Shown: positions 29,959 through 39,393, counted from the stretch's first letter. The stretch is DNA of 43,021 nucleotides from an uncultured Pelagibacteraceae bacterium (GCA_902590535.1 CACIXF010000008.1:1-43021); one strand, 5' to 3'. A program made the numbers and translations. Notes: generated by a model from the sequence alone, not told the origin.

Positions 29959-31245
29959 TTATATTTTAAATAATTCTATACCTTTTACAAATGTATTGGT
30001 TACTTTTCCTTGAAGTTTCTTATCTTCAATTGAAGTATTTTTAGATTTAGAGATTAAATTTTCTTTTTTTACAATCCATGGTTTATTGATATCCACTATA
30101 CAAAAATCTGCATCATTTCCAATTGACAGGTTTCCTTTATTTATATTTAATATTTTTGCTGGGTTGGATGTTAATGCTTGAATGATAGTTTCAAGTTTTA
30201 CAGATCCGTTATGAAATAATTCTAAACTTAAAGACAATAATGTTTCAATACCTGATGCGCCTGTTGCAGCTTGAGCAAAAGTTAATCTTTTAGATTCTTC
30301 ATCTTCAGGTTTATGGTCAGAAACAATTACATCAATAGTTTTATCTTTTAATCCTTGAACTAAAGCTTCTCGATCTTCTTCTCTTCTCAGTGGAGGTGAT
30401 AATTTTAAAAATGTTCTAAAATCTCCAATATCATTTTCATTTAATGAGAGATTATTTATTGATACACCGCAAGTAAATTTAACATTTTGTTTACGTTCCT
30501 TAATTATATCTACAGATTTTCCTGCTGATAGTTGAGATATATGATATCGACATTTAGTTTTTTCTAAGAGAGTAAGGTCTCTTTCAATTATAATTCTTTC
30601 AGCAATATCTGGTATGCTTGATAAGCCTAGTTTTGTTGCAATAATACCAGAATTAATCATTCCATTTTTAGCTAAATCGTAATCTTCAGCATGTTGCATT
30701 ATAAGACATCCCAAATCTTTAGCTGAATTCATAATTCTAGACATAAGTCTAGTATTTTGAATTGTTTTTACTCCGTCAGTAAAAGCAATAATTCCTTTTT
30801 TAGCTAGTAACCCAAATTCAGTCATATTCGTGCCATCGGTGTTTTGAGTTAATGAAGCGCAAGGAAAGATATTTATTTTAGACTTATCACGTCCTCTTCT
30901 TTTTAAAAAATCTACAATTGATACATTATCTATAATTGGATCTGTATTAGGCATAGTTACGACAGAAGTTACTCCACCAGACAATGCAGCATTACTTAAA
31001 GTCCTAAAATTTTCTTTATATTCATATCCTGGCTCGCCTACAAAAACTCTCATATCCACTATACCAGGAAATATATATTTACCTTTTAAGTCAGTAGGTT
31101 TTTCTCTAGTTGGTAAATTGTTTGTATTTACCTTTTTTCCTATTGCTTCTATTTTTCCGTCTTCTCCAATTATTAATCCACCGTTTTCGCTTATGGAATT
31201 ATGAGGATCTATAATGTTTGCATTTATAAAGTATTGTTTTTTCAT
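29959..31245 (-). CDS. Dihydroorotase-like protein PyrC' (predicted non-catalytic)
   Basis: The 428-residue product has the class I dihydroorotase fold: an N-terminal amidohydrolase strand region, FPGIVDMRVFVGEPGYEYKE, SGGVTSVVTMPNT, LSPPLRREEDREAL and VSDHKPEDEE. Metal ligands are lost. The usual D-x-H-x-H after VD reads D64-M-R66-V-F68, the HVS motif reads Q238-L-S, the HH of the VTPHH segment is N264-N265, and DHAPH is D310-H-K-P-E314. His185 and the Asp of AFTDG are retained. In Pseudomonas and relatives, such inactive PyrC' partners PyrB to form a large aspartate transcarbamoylase. Here it directly follows pyrB with no gap. A true dihydroorotase must be elsewhere. Confidence 0.9.
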   Translation of the reverse strand: MKKQYFINANIIDPHNSISENGGLIIGEDGKIEAIGKKVNTNNLPTREKPTDLKGKYIFPGIVDMRVFVGEPGYEYKENFRTLSNAALSGGVTSVVTMPNTDPIIDNVSIVDFLKRRGRDKSKINIFPCASLTQNTDGTNMTEFGLLAKKGIIAFTDGVKTIQNTRLMSRIMNSAKDLGCLIMQHAEDYDLAKNGMINSGIIATKLGLSSIPDIAERIIIERDLTLLEKTKCRYHISQLSAGKSVDIIKERKQNVKFTCGVSINNLSLNENDIGDFRTFLKLSPPLRREEDREALVQGLKDKTIDVIVSDHKPEDEESKRLTFAQAATGASGIETLLSLSLELFHNGSVKLETIIQALTSNPAKILNINKGNLSIGNDADFCIVDINKPWIVKKENLISKSKNTSIEDKKLQGKVTNTFVKGIELFKI

Positions 31246-32187
31246 TTATTCACAAAATATTTTTAAACATGCCATTCTTACAGCAACACCTAATTCAACT
31301 TGTTCTTTAATTACACTCTTGTTTATGTCGTCAGCTAATCTTGTATCAATTTCAATTCCTCTATTCATTGGACCAGGGTGCATAATTAAAGCATCTGATT
31401 TTGCATGATCAAGTTTATCTGGCGTTAATCCATAATATTCATAGTATTCTCTATTTGATGAAAGATATGAACTGGTCATTCTTTCATTTTGTAATCTAAG
31501 CATCATTACAATATCACAATCTTTGAGACCTTTTTTCATATCAGTAAAAGTGTTAACACCAAACTTTTCAATTTCCTTTGGCATAAGATTGGATGGTGCA
31601 ACTATATTAACTTCTGCTCCTAACATTGTAAGAAGATAAATATTTGATCTAGCTACTCTCGAATGAAGTATGTCTCCACATATAGCTATTTTTAATCCCT
31701 GAATTTTTTTTTTTCGATTTCTAATTGTTAATGCATCTAATAACGCTTGAGTAGGATGCTCACGTCTACCATCACCAGCGTTTAGAACGACACAATTAAC
31801 TTTTTGAGATAAGAGATTACAAGCACCGGAGTCTTGATGTCTGATCACAATTATATCAGGGTGCATTGCATTTAAGGTCATGGCTGTATCAATTAAAGTT
31901 TCACCTTTTTTAATTGCTGAGTTACCCATATTCATTGACATGACGTCTGCACCAAGTCTTTTTCCAGCAAGTTCAAATGAGCTTTGTGTTCTAGTTGATG
32001 GCTCAAAGAATAAGTTTATTTGTGTTTTGCCTCTCAACACATCAATTTTTTTATTTTTACTCTGGTTTAATTTTATGAAAGCTTCTGACTCATCCAGGAT
32101 ATAATTAATATCATTAACTGATAAATCTTGGATACCTAACAGATGTTTTTGTGAGATTTTAATAGCTTTATTGGTTTTAATTGCCAT
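31246..32187 (-). CDS. pyrB: Aspartate carbamoyltransferase catalytic subunit
   Basis: PyrB condenses carbamoyl phosphate with aspartate to carbamoyl-aspartate, the committed step of pyrimidine synthesis. The carbamoyl-phosphate motif [13 protein letters not shown] is intact, with [34 protein letters not shown] and the C-terminal [12 protein letters not shown]. The frame extends upstream to ATG 32208 and TTG 32226. I prefer the ATG at 32187 ([13 protein letters not shown]), which gives 313 residues, close to the family size. No pyrI regulatory gene is present, and PyrC' follows immediately, so a PyrB-PyrC' dodecamer of the Pseudomonas type is likely. Confidence 0.95.
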   Translation of the reverse strand: MAIKTNKAIKISQKHLLGIQDLSVNDINYILDESEAFIKLNQSKNKKIDVLRGKTQINLFFEPSTRTQSSFELAGKRLGADVMSMNMGNSAIKKGETLIDTAMTLNAMHPDIIVIRHQDSGACNLLSQKVNCVVLNAGDGRREHPTQALLDALTIRNRKKKIQGLKIAICGDILHSRVARSNIYLLTMLGAEVNIVAPSNLMPKEIEKFGVNTFTDMKKGLKDCDIVMMLRLQNERMTSSYLSSNREYYEYYGLTPDKLDHAKSDALIMHPGPMNRGIEIDTRLADDINKSVIKEQVELGVAVRMACLKIFCE

Positions 32188-32229
32188 TAAAATTAACTCT
32201 ATAGCCATAAAGCCCCTAAATGGCAAGGA

Positions 32230-32685
32230 TTAATTATTTAAATAATCTATAGCTCCTTGAAGAATAAATGCAGCTGCATTTTGATCTATGTTTTTTTCAC
32301 GCTTAGAAACATTAACATCAAGCTGACTGGATAGATTAAATGCGCCAACAGTTGAAAGTCTTTCATCCCATAAACAAACATCTACATCAACATTTTGGTC
32401 TATATTTTTAGATACATCACTTACTGATTGAGCAGAGGGACCTAATGAACCATCCATGTTAATTGGATATCCAACGATAATTCCTTTAATATTGTTTTCG
32501 TCTATTATTTTTTTTAATTCGTTGATTAGATCATCATTATTGGTTTTATTGATCGTTTTAAAGGGTGTGGCTATTGACTGTTTTTCATCACAAATTGATA
32601 CACCGATTCTTTTTGAACCAAGATCTAAACCAATCAATCTCGAGGTTTCAGACTGTTTTTTTTTGAATTCTTCAATAGTGATCAT
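32230..32685 (-). CDS. ruvX: RuvX/YqgF family RNase H-fold nuclease
   Basis: YqgF proteins have a RuvC-like RNase H fold and take part in 16S rRNA 5'/3' end maturation in E. coli. The 151-residue product has SRLIGLDLGSKRIGVSICDE with the first catalytic Asp, IIVGYPINMDGSLGPSAQ, and VCLWDERLSTVGA with the downstream acidic residues, then KREKNIDQNAAAFILQGAID at the C-terminus. It heads the minus-strand run and is divergent from gatC across 50 bp. The name reflects the family and not a proven Holliday-junction resolvase role. Confidence 0.92.
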   Translation of the reverse strand: MITIEEFKKKQSETSRLIGLDLGSKRIGVSICDEKQSIATPFKTINKTNNDDLINELKKIIDENNIKGIIVGYPINMDGSLGPSAQSVSDVSKNIDQNVDVDVCLWDERLSTVGAFNLSSQLDVNVSKREKNIDQNAAAFILQGAIDYLNN

Positions 32686-32735
32686 ATTGTATATTTTAAA
32701 CTTAAGTGATAGTTTGCGACATATTTAAATACCAT
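32686..32735. promoter_or_regulatory. Divergent 50-bp region between ruvX and gatC
   Basis: These 50 bases must supply promoters for two long opposite operons. They contain an 8-base palindrome ACTTAAGT (32700-32707) and AAACT/AGTTT arms (32698-32702 and 32711-32715). I find AT-rich -10-like sequences on both strands but no convincing -35, so no promoter is placed. Confidence 0.25.
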
Positions 32736-33023
32736 ATGAGCATCGATCTTAAAACAATAAAGCACATATCTAAACTATCAAGAATTTCTGTAGATGAGAA
32801 AAAAGCAGAGAAACTTGCAGGAGATTTAAATTCAATTTTCGATTTTATTGAAAAACTTAACGAATTAAAAACTGACAATGTTGAACCATTAACCTCTGTT
32901 GCTGAAACAACTCTAAAACTAAGATCAGATAAAGTGAAAAGTAAAAACTTAAGAGATCAAGTAATAAAAAATTCTCCTAAGGAAAATGAAGATTATTTTG
33001 TAGTACCAAAGGTAATTGAATAA
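32736..33023 (+). CDS. gatC: Asp-tRNA(Asn)/Glu-tRNA(Gln) amidotransferase subunit C
   Basis: GatC holds GatA and GatB together in the amidotransferase that converts misacylated Glu-tRNA(Gln) and/or Asp-tRNA(Asn) to the correct amide forms. The 95-residue product reads [20 protein letters not shown], then [20 protein letters not shown] and a final [10 protein letters not shown], all typical. A GTG at 32706 would add ten residues, but the ATG at 32736 gives the usual N-terminus. One-base overlap with gatA. Confidence 0.93.
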   Translation: MSIDLKTIKHISKLSRISVDEKKAEKLAGDLNSIFDFIEKLNELKTDNVEPLTSVAETTLKLRSDKVKSKNLRDQVIKNSPKENEDYFVVPKVIE

Positions 33024-34480
33024 TGTCAGATATAACTAAACAAGCATTATCTGAGTTAGTAGAAAATATAAAAAGTAAAAAACTTTCTTCAAGTGAAGTT
33101 ACTAAAGCATTTGTTGAAAGATCAGAAAAATCAAAAGAATTAAATGTATATATAACTGAAGATTATACAAATGCTTTGAATAAAGCAAAAAAGTTTGATG
33201 AAAAACCTAATCTTGATCTGAAATTGCCTGGCATTCCAATGGCTGTAAAAGATTTATTTTGTACAAAAGATTTAAGAACTACGGCAGGAAGCAAGATTTT
33301 AAATAACTTTGTTCCAACTTACGAGTCAACAGTCACACAAAACATTTGGAATGAAGGAGCTATCCTAATGGGGAAATTAAATTGTGATGAATTTGCGATG
33401 GGCTCATCTAATGAAACTAGTTTTTTTGGTAATGTACAAAACCCAATTGATAAGAATTTAGTTCCGGGAGGTTCTTCAGGTGGATCTTCTTCTGCTGTAG
33501 CAGCTCAATTAACACCAATAACTATTGGAACAGATACAGGTGGATCTATAAGACAGCCTGCTTCATTTACTGGAACTGTCGGATTAAAACCTACTTATGG
33601 TAGTTGCTCTAGATACGGAATTGTAGCATTTGCATCATCCCTAGATCAAGCTGGTCCAATGGCGCAAAATGTTAAAGATTGTGCATTGTTACAGGAAGTT
33701 ATTAGTACTTATGATGAAAAAGATTCTACATCAATAGATTTTAAAAGAAACGAGTACAGCAAAGAATTAACAAAAGATATTAAAGGTAAAAAAATAGGAA
33801 TACCCAAAGAATATAGAGTAGATGGCATGCCTAAAGAAATAGAAGACCTATGGAAAAAAGGTATTGAATACGCAAAAGATTGTGGTGCTGAGATTATCGA
33901 TATATCTCTACCTCATACTAATTATGCACTACCAACTTATTACATAGTAGCACCAGCAGAGGCCTCATCTAATTTGGCTAGATACGACGGTGTTAAATAC
34001 GGTTTTAGAGCTGAAGGAGAAAATCTTATTGATATGTATGAAAAAACTAGATCTGAAGGATTTGGTGCTGAGGTTCAAAGAAGAATAATGATTGGAACTT
34101 ATGTTTTATCTTCAGGATATTATGATGCTTATTATCTTAAAGCACAAAAGGTAAGAAAACTTATTAAAAATGATTTTGATGATGCTTATAAAAAAGTTGA
34201 TGCAATTCTAACCCCATCCACTCCAAGTTCAGCTTTTAAAATTGGTGAAAAAACAAATGATCCGGTTTCAATGTATTTAAATGATATTTTTACTGTTCCT
34301 GTAAATTTAGCAGGTTTACCTGGAATTTCTATACCTGCAGGCCATGATGCTAAAGGATATCCATTAGGATTACAGATAATTGGTAAAGCTTTTGATGAAC
34401 AAAATATTTTAAACATTGCATATGCTATGGAAGAAAAAATTAATTTTAAAAACAATATTACTGATTGGTGGATTAAGTGA
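33023..34480 (+). CDS. gatA: Asp-tRNA(Asn)/Glu-tRNA(Gln) amidotransferase subunit A
   Basis: GatA releases ammonia from glutamine and feeds it to GatB. The amidase-signature triad is visible: Lys of PMAVKDLFC, the serine-rich [15 protein letters not shown], and the nucleophile Ser in [16 protein letters not shown]. Later blocks are [14 protein letters not shown] and the C-terminal [13 protein letters not shown]. The 485-residue length matches the family. It overlaps gatB by four bases (GTGA). Presence of gatCAB implies that glutaminyl-tRNA and possibly asparaginyl-tRNA are made by the indirect route. Confidence 0.97.
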   Translation: MSDITKQALSELVENIKSKKLSSSEVTKAFVERSEKSKELNVYITEDYTNALNKAKKFDEKPNLDLKLPGIPMAVKDLFCTKDLRTTAGSKILNNFVPTYESTVTQNIWNEGAILMGKLNCDEFAMGSSNETSFFGNVQNPIDKNLVPGGSSGGSSSAVAAQLTPITIGTDTGGSIRQPASFTGTVGLKPTYGSCSRYGIVAFASSLDQAGPMAQNVKDCALLQEVISTYDEKDSTSIDFKRNEYSKELTKDIKGKKIGIPKEYRVDGMPKEIEDLWKKGIEYAKDCGAEIIDISLPHTNYALPTYYIVAPAEASSNLARYDGVKYGFRAEGENLIDMYEKTRSEGFGAEVQRRIMIGTYVLSSGYYDAYYLKAQKVRKLIKNDFDDAYKKVDAILTPSTPSSAFKIGEKTNDPVSMYLNDIFTVPVNLAGLPGISIPAGHDAKGYPLGLQIIGKAFDEQNILNIAYAMEEKINFKNNITDWWIK

Positions 34481-35940
34481 GTAAGAACAAATCTGAATAT
34501 CTAATTAATAGACATGATAATCAATATGAAGTTGTCATTGGTTTAGAAGTTCATGCACAAGTTACATCGCAATCGAAATTATTTTCAACATCAGCAACTA
34601 AATTTGGAGCCGAACCAAATACCCAAGTAAGTTTAGTTGATGCAGCATTTCCAGGAATGTTGCCGGTAATAAACGAGTATTGCGTAAAACAAGCTATCAA
34701 AACAGGAATTGGTTTAAAAGCTAAAATCAATAAGAGATCAGTCTTTGATAGAAAAAATTATTTTTATGCAGACTTGCCTCAGGGATATCAAATCTCACAA
34801 TTTAAAGATCCAATTGTAGGTGAGGGTAAAGTAATACTTGATATGCCAGATGGTCAAAAAGAGGTAGGTATAGAAAGGCTACACTTGGAGCAAGATGCCG
34901 GTAAAAGCATACATGATTTAGATCCTAAAAATACTTTTGTAGATTTAAATAGATCAGGTGTGGCTTTAATGGAAATTGTAAGCAAACCTGACTTAAGATC
35001 CCCAGATGAAGTAAATGCATATATTAAAAAATTAAGATCTATAATGAGATATTTAGGTACCTGCGATGGAAACATGCAGGAAGGATCTTTAAGAGCCGAT
35101 GTAAATGTATCTGTTAGAAAAAAAGGTTCAAAAGAATTTGGAACACGATGTGAGATTAAAAATGTTAACTCAATAAAATTCATGCAGATGGCAATTGAAT
35201 ATGAAGCTAATAGACAAGTTGATTTAATTGAGGATGGTCGAACGATTGATCAAGAAACAAGACTTTTTGATACTAAAAAGAATGAAACTAGATCAATGAG
35301 ATCAAAAGAAGATGCTCATGATTATAGATATTTTCCAGATCCAGACTTATTACCATTAGAAGTTTCAGATGACTTTATTGAAAACTTAAAATTAGAAATT
35401 CCAGAGCTACCAGATGAAAAGAAAAAAAGATTTATAGAAAAATTCAAGTTATCTCCTTATGAAGCAAACATTTTAGTTTCTGATATTGAAACATCAAATT
35501 ACTTTGAAAATGTAATTAAGAAGTCTGATGTAAAACTTGCAACAAATTGGATAATTGGTGAATTATTTGCAGCGTTAAATGAAAAAAATTTAGAAATAAC
35601 TGAAAGCCCTATAAGCGCAGGCAACTTATCAAAATTAATTAATTTAATTAAAGACGGAACAATTTCTGGAAAAATTGCAAAAACAGTATTTGAACAAATG
35701 ATGGAAGGCGACAAAGATCCTCAGAAAATTGTTGAAGAAAAAGGTTTAAAACAAGAGAGTGATCCAAAAGCACTTGAGGCACTGATAGATAAGGTTATTG
35801 ATGATAACAGAGACAAAGCTACTGAATATAAATCAGGTAAAGTTAAATTATTTGGTTTCTTTGTAGGTCAAGTAATGAAAGTTTCTGGTGGAAAAGCAAA
35901 TCCTCAATTAGTTAATGAGATTTTAAAGAAAAAACTTTAG
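34477..35940 (+). CDS. gatB: Asp-tRNA(Asn)/Glu-tRNA(Gln) amidotransferase subunit B
   Basis: GatB is the tRNA-binding kinase/transamidase subunit. The 487-residue product has [19 protein letters not shown], the [14 protein letters not shown] block, [13 protein letters not shown] with phosphate-loop residues, [20 protein letters not shown], and a C-terminal YqeY-like tRNA-binding domain from about residue 340 ([13 protein letters not shown] to [13 protein letters not shown]). The start is GTG and overlaps the gatA stop as GTGA. Five bases separate it from the methyltransferase. Confidence 0.97.
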   Translation: MSKNKSEYLINRHDNQYEVVIGLEVHAQVTSQSKLFSTSATKFGAEPNTQVSLVDAAFPGMLPVINEYCVKQAIKTGIGLKAKINKRSVFDRKNYFYADLPQGYQISQFKDPIVGEGKVILDMPDGQKEVGIERLHLEQDAGKSIHDLDPKNTFVDLNRSGVALMEIVSKPDLRSPDEVNAYIKKLRSIMRYLGTCDGNMQEGSLRADVNVSVRKKGSKEFGTRCEIKNVNSIKFMQMAIEYEANRQVDLIEDGRTIDQETRLFDTKKNETRSMRSKEDAHDYRYFPDPDLLPLEVSDDFIENLKLEIPELPDEKKKRFIEKFKLSPYEANILVSDIETSNYFENVIKKSDVKLATNWIIGELFAALNEKNLEITESPISAGNLSKLINLIKDGTISGKIAKTVFEQMMEGDKDPQKIVEEKGLKQESDPKALEALIDKVIDDNRDKATEYKSGKVKLFGFFVGQVMKVSGGKANPQLVNEILKKKL

Positions 35941-35945
35941 AATTT

Positions 35946-36596
35946 ATGGGTTCAGACCTAAATATAACTAAAGAACTCCAAGAGTATATTTTAAGTCATG
36001 GATTTAATTTACATCCAGTCCAAAAAGAAATAATTGATTACAACACTTCTCTTGGTGATATCAAAAGAATGCAAATCTCAATTTCACAAAGTCAATTTCT
36101 GCATTTCATTATAAAAATTTCAAATATCAAAAAAATTTTAGAGATAGGTACATTTACAGGATTAAGTACGTTATCTATGGCTTTGGCATTATCAGATGAT
36201 GGCAAAATAATTGCTTTAGATAAAAATGAAGAAACTAATAAAGTTGCACTAGATTTTTTTAAAAAAGCTAATCAAGATCATAAAATAAAAACATTAATTA
36301 AACCTGCTTTAGAAAGTTTAGATGAAATTAAAAATGAAAAGTTTGATTTAGTTTTTATTGATGCTGATAAAATGAATTATATTGAATACTATGAACGTTC
36401 TTTACAATTATTGAACAAAAATGGTCTAATAATCATTGATAATGTTTTATGGTATGGGGAAGTTGTGAATGAAAACAATAATGATAAATTTACTAAAAAT
36501 ATTAAAGAGTTTAATAGTCATATCTCAAAGGATACAAGGGTTGAAAAGCTAATAATTCCTCTTGGTGATGGAATGACTGTTTGTAGAAAATTATAA
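35946..36596 (+). CDS. Metal-dependent class I O-methyltransferase (candidate tRNA ho5U34 methyltransferase)
   Basis: The 216-residue protein belongs to the Methyltransf_3 / caffeoyl-CoA O-methyltransferase family. The SAM-binding motif is ILEIGTFTGLSTLSMALAL (about residues 63-81), followed by IIALDKNEE, the metal-binding VFIDADKMNYIEYY and IIDNVLWYGEV. This family includes YrrM/TrmR of Bacillus, which methylates 5-hydroxyuridine-34 of tRNA. Its stop overlaps the start of trhO, the hydroxylase that makes that substrate, and it follows gatCAB. A tRNA role is therefore a good guess. Small-molecule catechol methylation is the alternative, and the sequence alone does not decide. Confidence 0.8.
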   Translation: MGSDLNITKELQEYILSHGFNLHPVQKEIIDYNTSLGDIKRMQISISQSQFLHFIIKISNIKKILEIGTFTGLSTLSMALALSDDGKIIALDKNEETNKVALDFFKKANQDHKIKTLIKPALESLDEIKNEKFDLVFIDADKMNYIEYYERSLQLLNKNGLIIIDNVLWYGEVVNENNNDKFTKNIKEFNSHISKDTRVEKLIIPLGDGMTVCRKL

Positions 36597-37501
36597 TGTT
36601 TGAAGTAGTTGGTTTTTATAAATTTGTCAAAATTTCTTATCTAAAGAAAAATCAAAAAGTTTTATTAGAAACTTTAAAAAAGAAAAACATTAGAGGTACG
36701 ATAATTATATCTAAAGAAGGGGTAAATGGATCTATCTCTGGTAAAGCTGCAGACATTAAATTCACAATTAACAATTTAAAAAGAGCTTTTAAATTTAAAG
36801 AATTTAACAGTAGCAATAAGTCTAAAAGCTTATTCCAACCATTTCATAAACCTAAAGTGAAAATCAAAAACGAGGTTGTTCCTATGAATTTAATTTTAAA
36901 CAAAAGAATAAAGAAAAAGGATAGCCATGTAGATCCAATCAAATGGAATAAGCTGATTAAAGAAAAGGATACTGTTCTTATAGATGCGAGAAAACCATTT
37001 GAGTATGATGTTGGAACATTTAAGGGAGCAATCAATCCTGATGTTGATAACTTCAGAGATTTTCCAAAATATCTAAAAAAATTAAAAAAAAATCAACCTA
37101 TAGCTATGTTTTGTACTGGTGGAATTCGTTGTGAAAAGGCATCTGTTTATTTGGAGAATAAGGGGTTTAATAACATTTATCAGTTAAATGGTGGAATTTT
37201 AAATTATCTTAAAAAAATAAATAAGAAAAAAAGTTTATGGAAAGGTGAATGCTTTGTTTTTGATAACAGGATTAGTTTAAAACATGGTCTAAAAGTTGGT
37301 TCTTATTCAATGTGTAGCGGTTGTAGGAAGCCTTTATCTCGTAAGGATAAAAAATCAAAAAAATATGAAGAGGGTGTTTCATGTCCAAATTGTCACGACA
37401 ATCTAACAGATCATCAAAAATCAAGATTTAGGATGAGACAAAAACAAATTAATCTTGCTAAAGAAGCAGGAAAAAGACATATCTTCCAAAAAGAGTATTA
37501 A
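36596..37501 (+). CDS. trhO: tRNA uridine-34 hydroxylase TrhO (YceA family, rhodanese domain)
   Basis: TrhO makes 5-hydroxyuridine at tRNA position 34 using molecular oxygen. The 301-residue product has the N-terminal acylphosphatase-like domain (IRGTIIISKEGVNGSISG, residues 32-49), a rhodanese domain with VLIDARKPFEYDVGTFKGA, and the catalytic loop MFCTGGIRCEKA, whose cysteine lies at about residue 178. The C-terminus has CSGCRKPLS and CPNCHD, a probable zinc site. It overlaps the O-methyltransferase gene by one base. Whether the hydroxyl is then methylated by that neighbour or carboxymethoxylated by a distant CmoA/CmoB cannot be seen here. Confidence 0.92.
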   Translation: MFEVVGFYKFVKISYLKKNQKVLLETLKKKNIRGTIIISKEGVNGSISGKAADIKFTINNLKRAFKFKEFNSSNKSKSLFQPFHKPKVKIKNEVVPMNLILNKRIKKKDSHVDPIKWNKLIKEKDTVLIDARKPFEYDVGTFKGAINPDVDNFRDFPKYLKKLKKNQPIAMFCTGGIRCEKASVYLENKGFNNIYQLNGGILNYLKKINKKKSLWKGECFVFDNRISLKHGLKVGSYSMCSGCRKPLSRKDKKSKKYEEGVSCPNCHDNLTDHQKSRFRMRQKQINLAKEAGKRHIFQKEY

Positions 37502-37515
37502 CAAATCTTAAATTA

Positions 37516-38853
37516 ATGAATTTATTAAAAGATGAAGTTTCGTTGTTAGTAAGAAAACTTGCTGTACCAGCAAGTGTAGGAACCTTATTCCAAACACTTT
37601 ATACAATCGTAGATACTTTTTATGCAGGAAAAATATCGCCAGAAGCCTTATCTGCTTTGAGCAAGTCTTTTCCGATATATTTTTTGATTATTGCAACATC
37701 CATTGGAGTCACCGTAGCAGGAACATCATTGATTGGCAGTAGTATCGGAGAAAAAAACGAAAAAAATGTTTTAAGTTATTATGGAAATGTAATCATTTAT
37801 TCGATTATAATCTCGATAGTTGTATCTATTTTAGGATTTGCTTTCGGTGAAAAGATATTCTTATTAATGAATTCCTCTCAAGAAGTAACAATTCTTGGAC
37901 TCGAATATATAAATGTAATTTTTTTAGGTACGATATTATTTATTTTAGTAGTAGCATTAAATTCATTCTTACACGCAGAAGGAGATACTAAAACTTACAG
38001 AAATGTTCTAATATTTTCTTTTTTCTTAAACATTATTTTAAATCCAATTTTTATATTTGGTTTTTTATTTATACCACCATTAGGCATAACTGGTATTGGG
38101 ATAGCAACTTTAATTGCTCAATTTGTATCTTTGTTGGTTATTTTGATAAAAATATTAAATAATCAAAGAATTAAACAAATAACTTTAGACCATTTCAAAG
38201 CTAAATTTTTTTTCTTAAAAAATATTTTTTTTCAATCAATGCCAATTACAATTGCCATATTAGGGTATTCTATTGCTGCAACAATTGTTTTTACATATGT
38301 TGGGTTATTTGGTGAATATGCTGTAGCAGGGTATGGATCTGCCACAAGAATTGAGCAAGTAGTTTTGTTACCAATATTAGGAATTAATACAGCAATAATT
38401 TCTATAATTGCGCAAAATATTGGTGCAAAATATTACGATAGAGTGGAGCAATCCTATTTTACTTCAATAAAATACGGTCTAATTATAATGTTAATCGCAG
38501 GTGTAGTTATTTTTATAAGTGCTGACATTGTTCCTAAATTCTTTTCTTCAAACCCAGAGGTAATTATGCATGGCTCGATGTACCTTAAGATTTCAGCATT
38601 TATTTTACCTGCTTATCCAATATTTTTCTTATCAAATGGATTCTTTATGGCTTTAAAAAAATCTGAAAAAGCCATGGTTAATAATATTGCCAGAAATGTT
38701 ATAGTACCAGTTTTATCCTTTTACATTGCAAAGTATTTAAATGCAGATTTTAAAACTTTTTTTTATATTTGGGCTATCTTTCAATGGTTGATATCATTGA
38801 TGTTACTTTTTTATGTCAAATATTATATTAAACATAAATTAGCTAATATTTAA
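37516..38853 (+). CDS. MATE family multidrug/Na+ efflux transporter
   Basis: MATE proteins export organic cations or metabolites using Na+ or H+ gradients. The 445-residue protein has about twelve hydrophobic segments in two similar halves. The N-half shows LAVPASVGTLFQTLYTIVDTFYAGKI, split by convention after VGTLFQ, and the second half shows the matching GSATRIEQVVLLPILGINTA. The length is normal. It lies 14 bases after trhO on the same strand and is probably co-transcribed, but no functional tie to tRNA modification is evident. The substrate is unknown. Confidence 0.9.
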   Translation: MNLLKDEVSLLVRKLAVPASVGTLFQTLYTIVDTFYAGKISPEALSALSKSFPIYFLIIATSIGVTVAGTSLIGSSIGEKNEKNVLSYYGNVIIYSIIISIVVSILGFAFGEKIFLLMNSSQEVTILGLEYINVIFLGTILFILVVALNSFLHAEGDTKTYRNVLIFSFFLNIILNPIFIFGFLFIPPLGITGIGIATLIAQFVSLLVILIKILNNQRIKQITLDHFKAKFFFLKNIFFQSMPITIAILGYSIAATIVFTYVGLFGEYAVAGYGSATRIEQVVLLPILGINTAIISIIAQNIGAKYYDRVEQSYFTSIKYGLIIMLIAGVVIFISADIVPKFFSSNPEVIMHGSMYLKISAFILPAYPIFFLSNGFFMALKKSEKAMVNNIARNVIVPVLSFYIAKYLNADFKTFFYIWAIFQWLISLMLLFYVKYYIKHKLANI

Positions 38854-38865
38854 TATTTTTTAAGT

Positions 38866-39393
38866 ATGTTTTTTACAAAAAGAAAAGCGATAATTTTAAT
38901 TATAATTTGTTCGATTTTTTTTATTCTCACATATAACGATGTTAGGTCTGAAGAGATTAAAGAAATTTCTGGAAATGCTCAAATTATTGATGGTGATACA
39001 ATAAAAATAAATTCAAAAAAGATAAGATTATACGGAATTGATGCACCTGAATTCAAGCAAATGTGTAAAAAACCATATCTAACAATAATTTTTTTTACTT
39101 TTACTAAAGATTATCCATGTGGAAAAATTTCAACTCAAAAATTACAAAAAAAAATAAATAACAAAGTAATAACTTGTAAAATTTTGGATGTTGATAGATA
39201 CAAAAGATTTATTGGAGAATGTTATAAAAGAAATTTAAACTTGAATTCTTGGCTAGTTTCAAACGGTTATGCAGTAGCTTATAGAAAATACTCAAAAAAA
39301 TATATATCAAACGAAATTAATGCTAAAAATGAAAAAAAAGGCCTTTGGCAAGGTAAATTTGAAATGCCATGGGACTTTAGAAGAAAAAAATAA
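38866..39393 (+). CDS. Secreted/membrane-anchored thermonuclease (staphylococcal nuclease-like)
   Basis: This is a Ca2+-dependent type nuclease that would cut DNA or RNA outside the cytoplasm. Residues about 5-28 form a hydrophobic signal or anchor (AIILIIICSIFFILTY). The SNc fold follows with AQIIDGDTIKINSKKIRLYGIDAPE, which holds the metal Asp and catalytic Arg/Glu equivalents, then DVDRYKRFIGECY and GYAVAYRKYSKKY and the final GLWQGKFEMPWDFRRKK. The catalytic residues look complete. The N-terminus lacks a clear cleavage site. It may scavenge nucleic acid phosphorus, which is inferred. It ends two bases from convergent soxG. Confidence 0.87.
   Translation: MFFTKRKAIILIIICSIFFILTYNDVRSEEIKEISGNAQIIDGDTIKINSKKIRLYGIDAPEFKQMCKKPYLTIIFFTFTKDYPCGKISTQKLQKKINNKVITCKILDVDRYKRFIGECYKRNLNLNSWLVSNGYAVAYRKYSKKYISNEINAKNEKKGLWQGKFEMPWDFRRKK

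Noticed and set aside
32188..32226. PyrB starting at TTG 32226 or ATG 32208
   Set aside because: The added hydrophobic residues (FMAIELIL) are not family-like, and ATG 32187 gives the usual length. ATG 32208 cannot be fully excluded.
32706..32735. GatC starting at the GTG at 32706
   Set aside because: The extra ten residues (MIVCDIFKYH) do not resemble GatC N-termini. The ATG at 32736 does.
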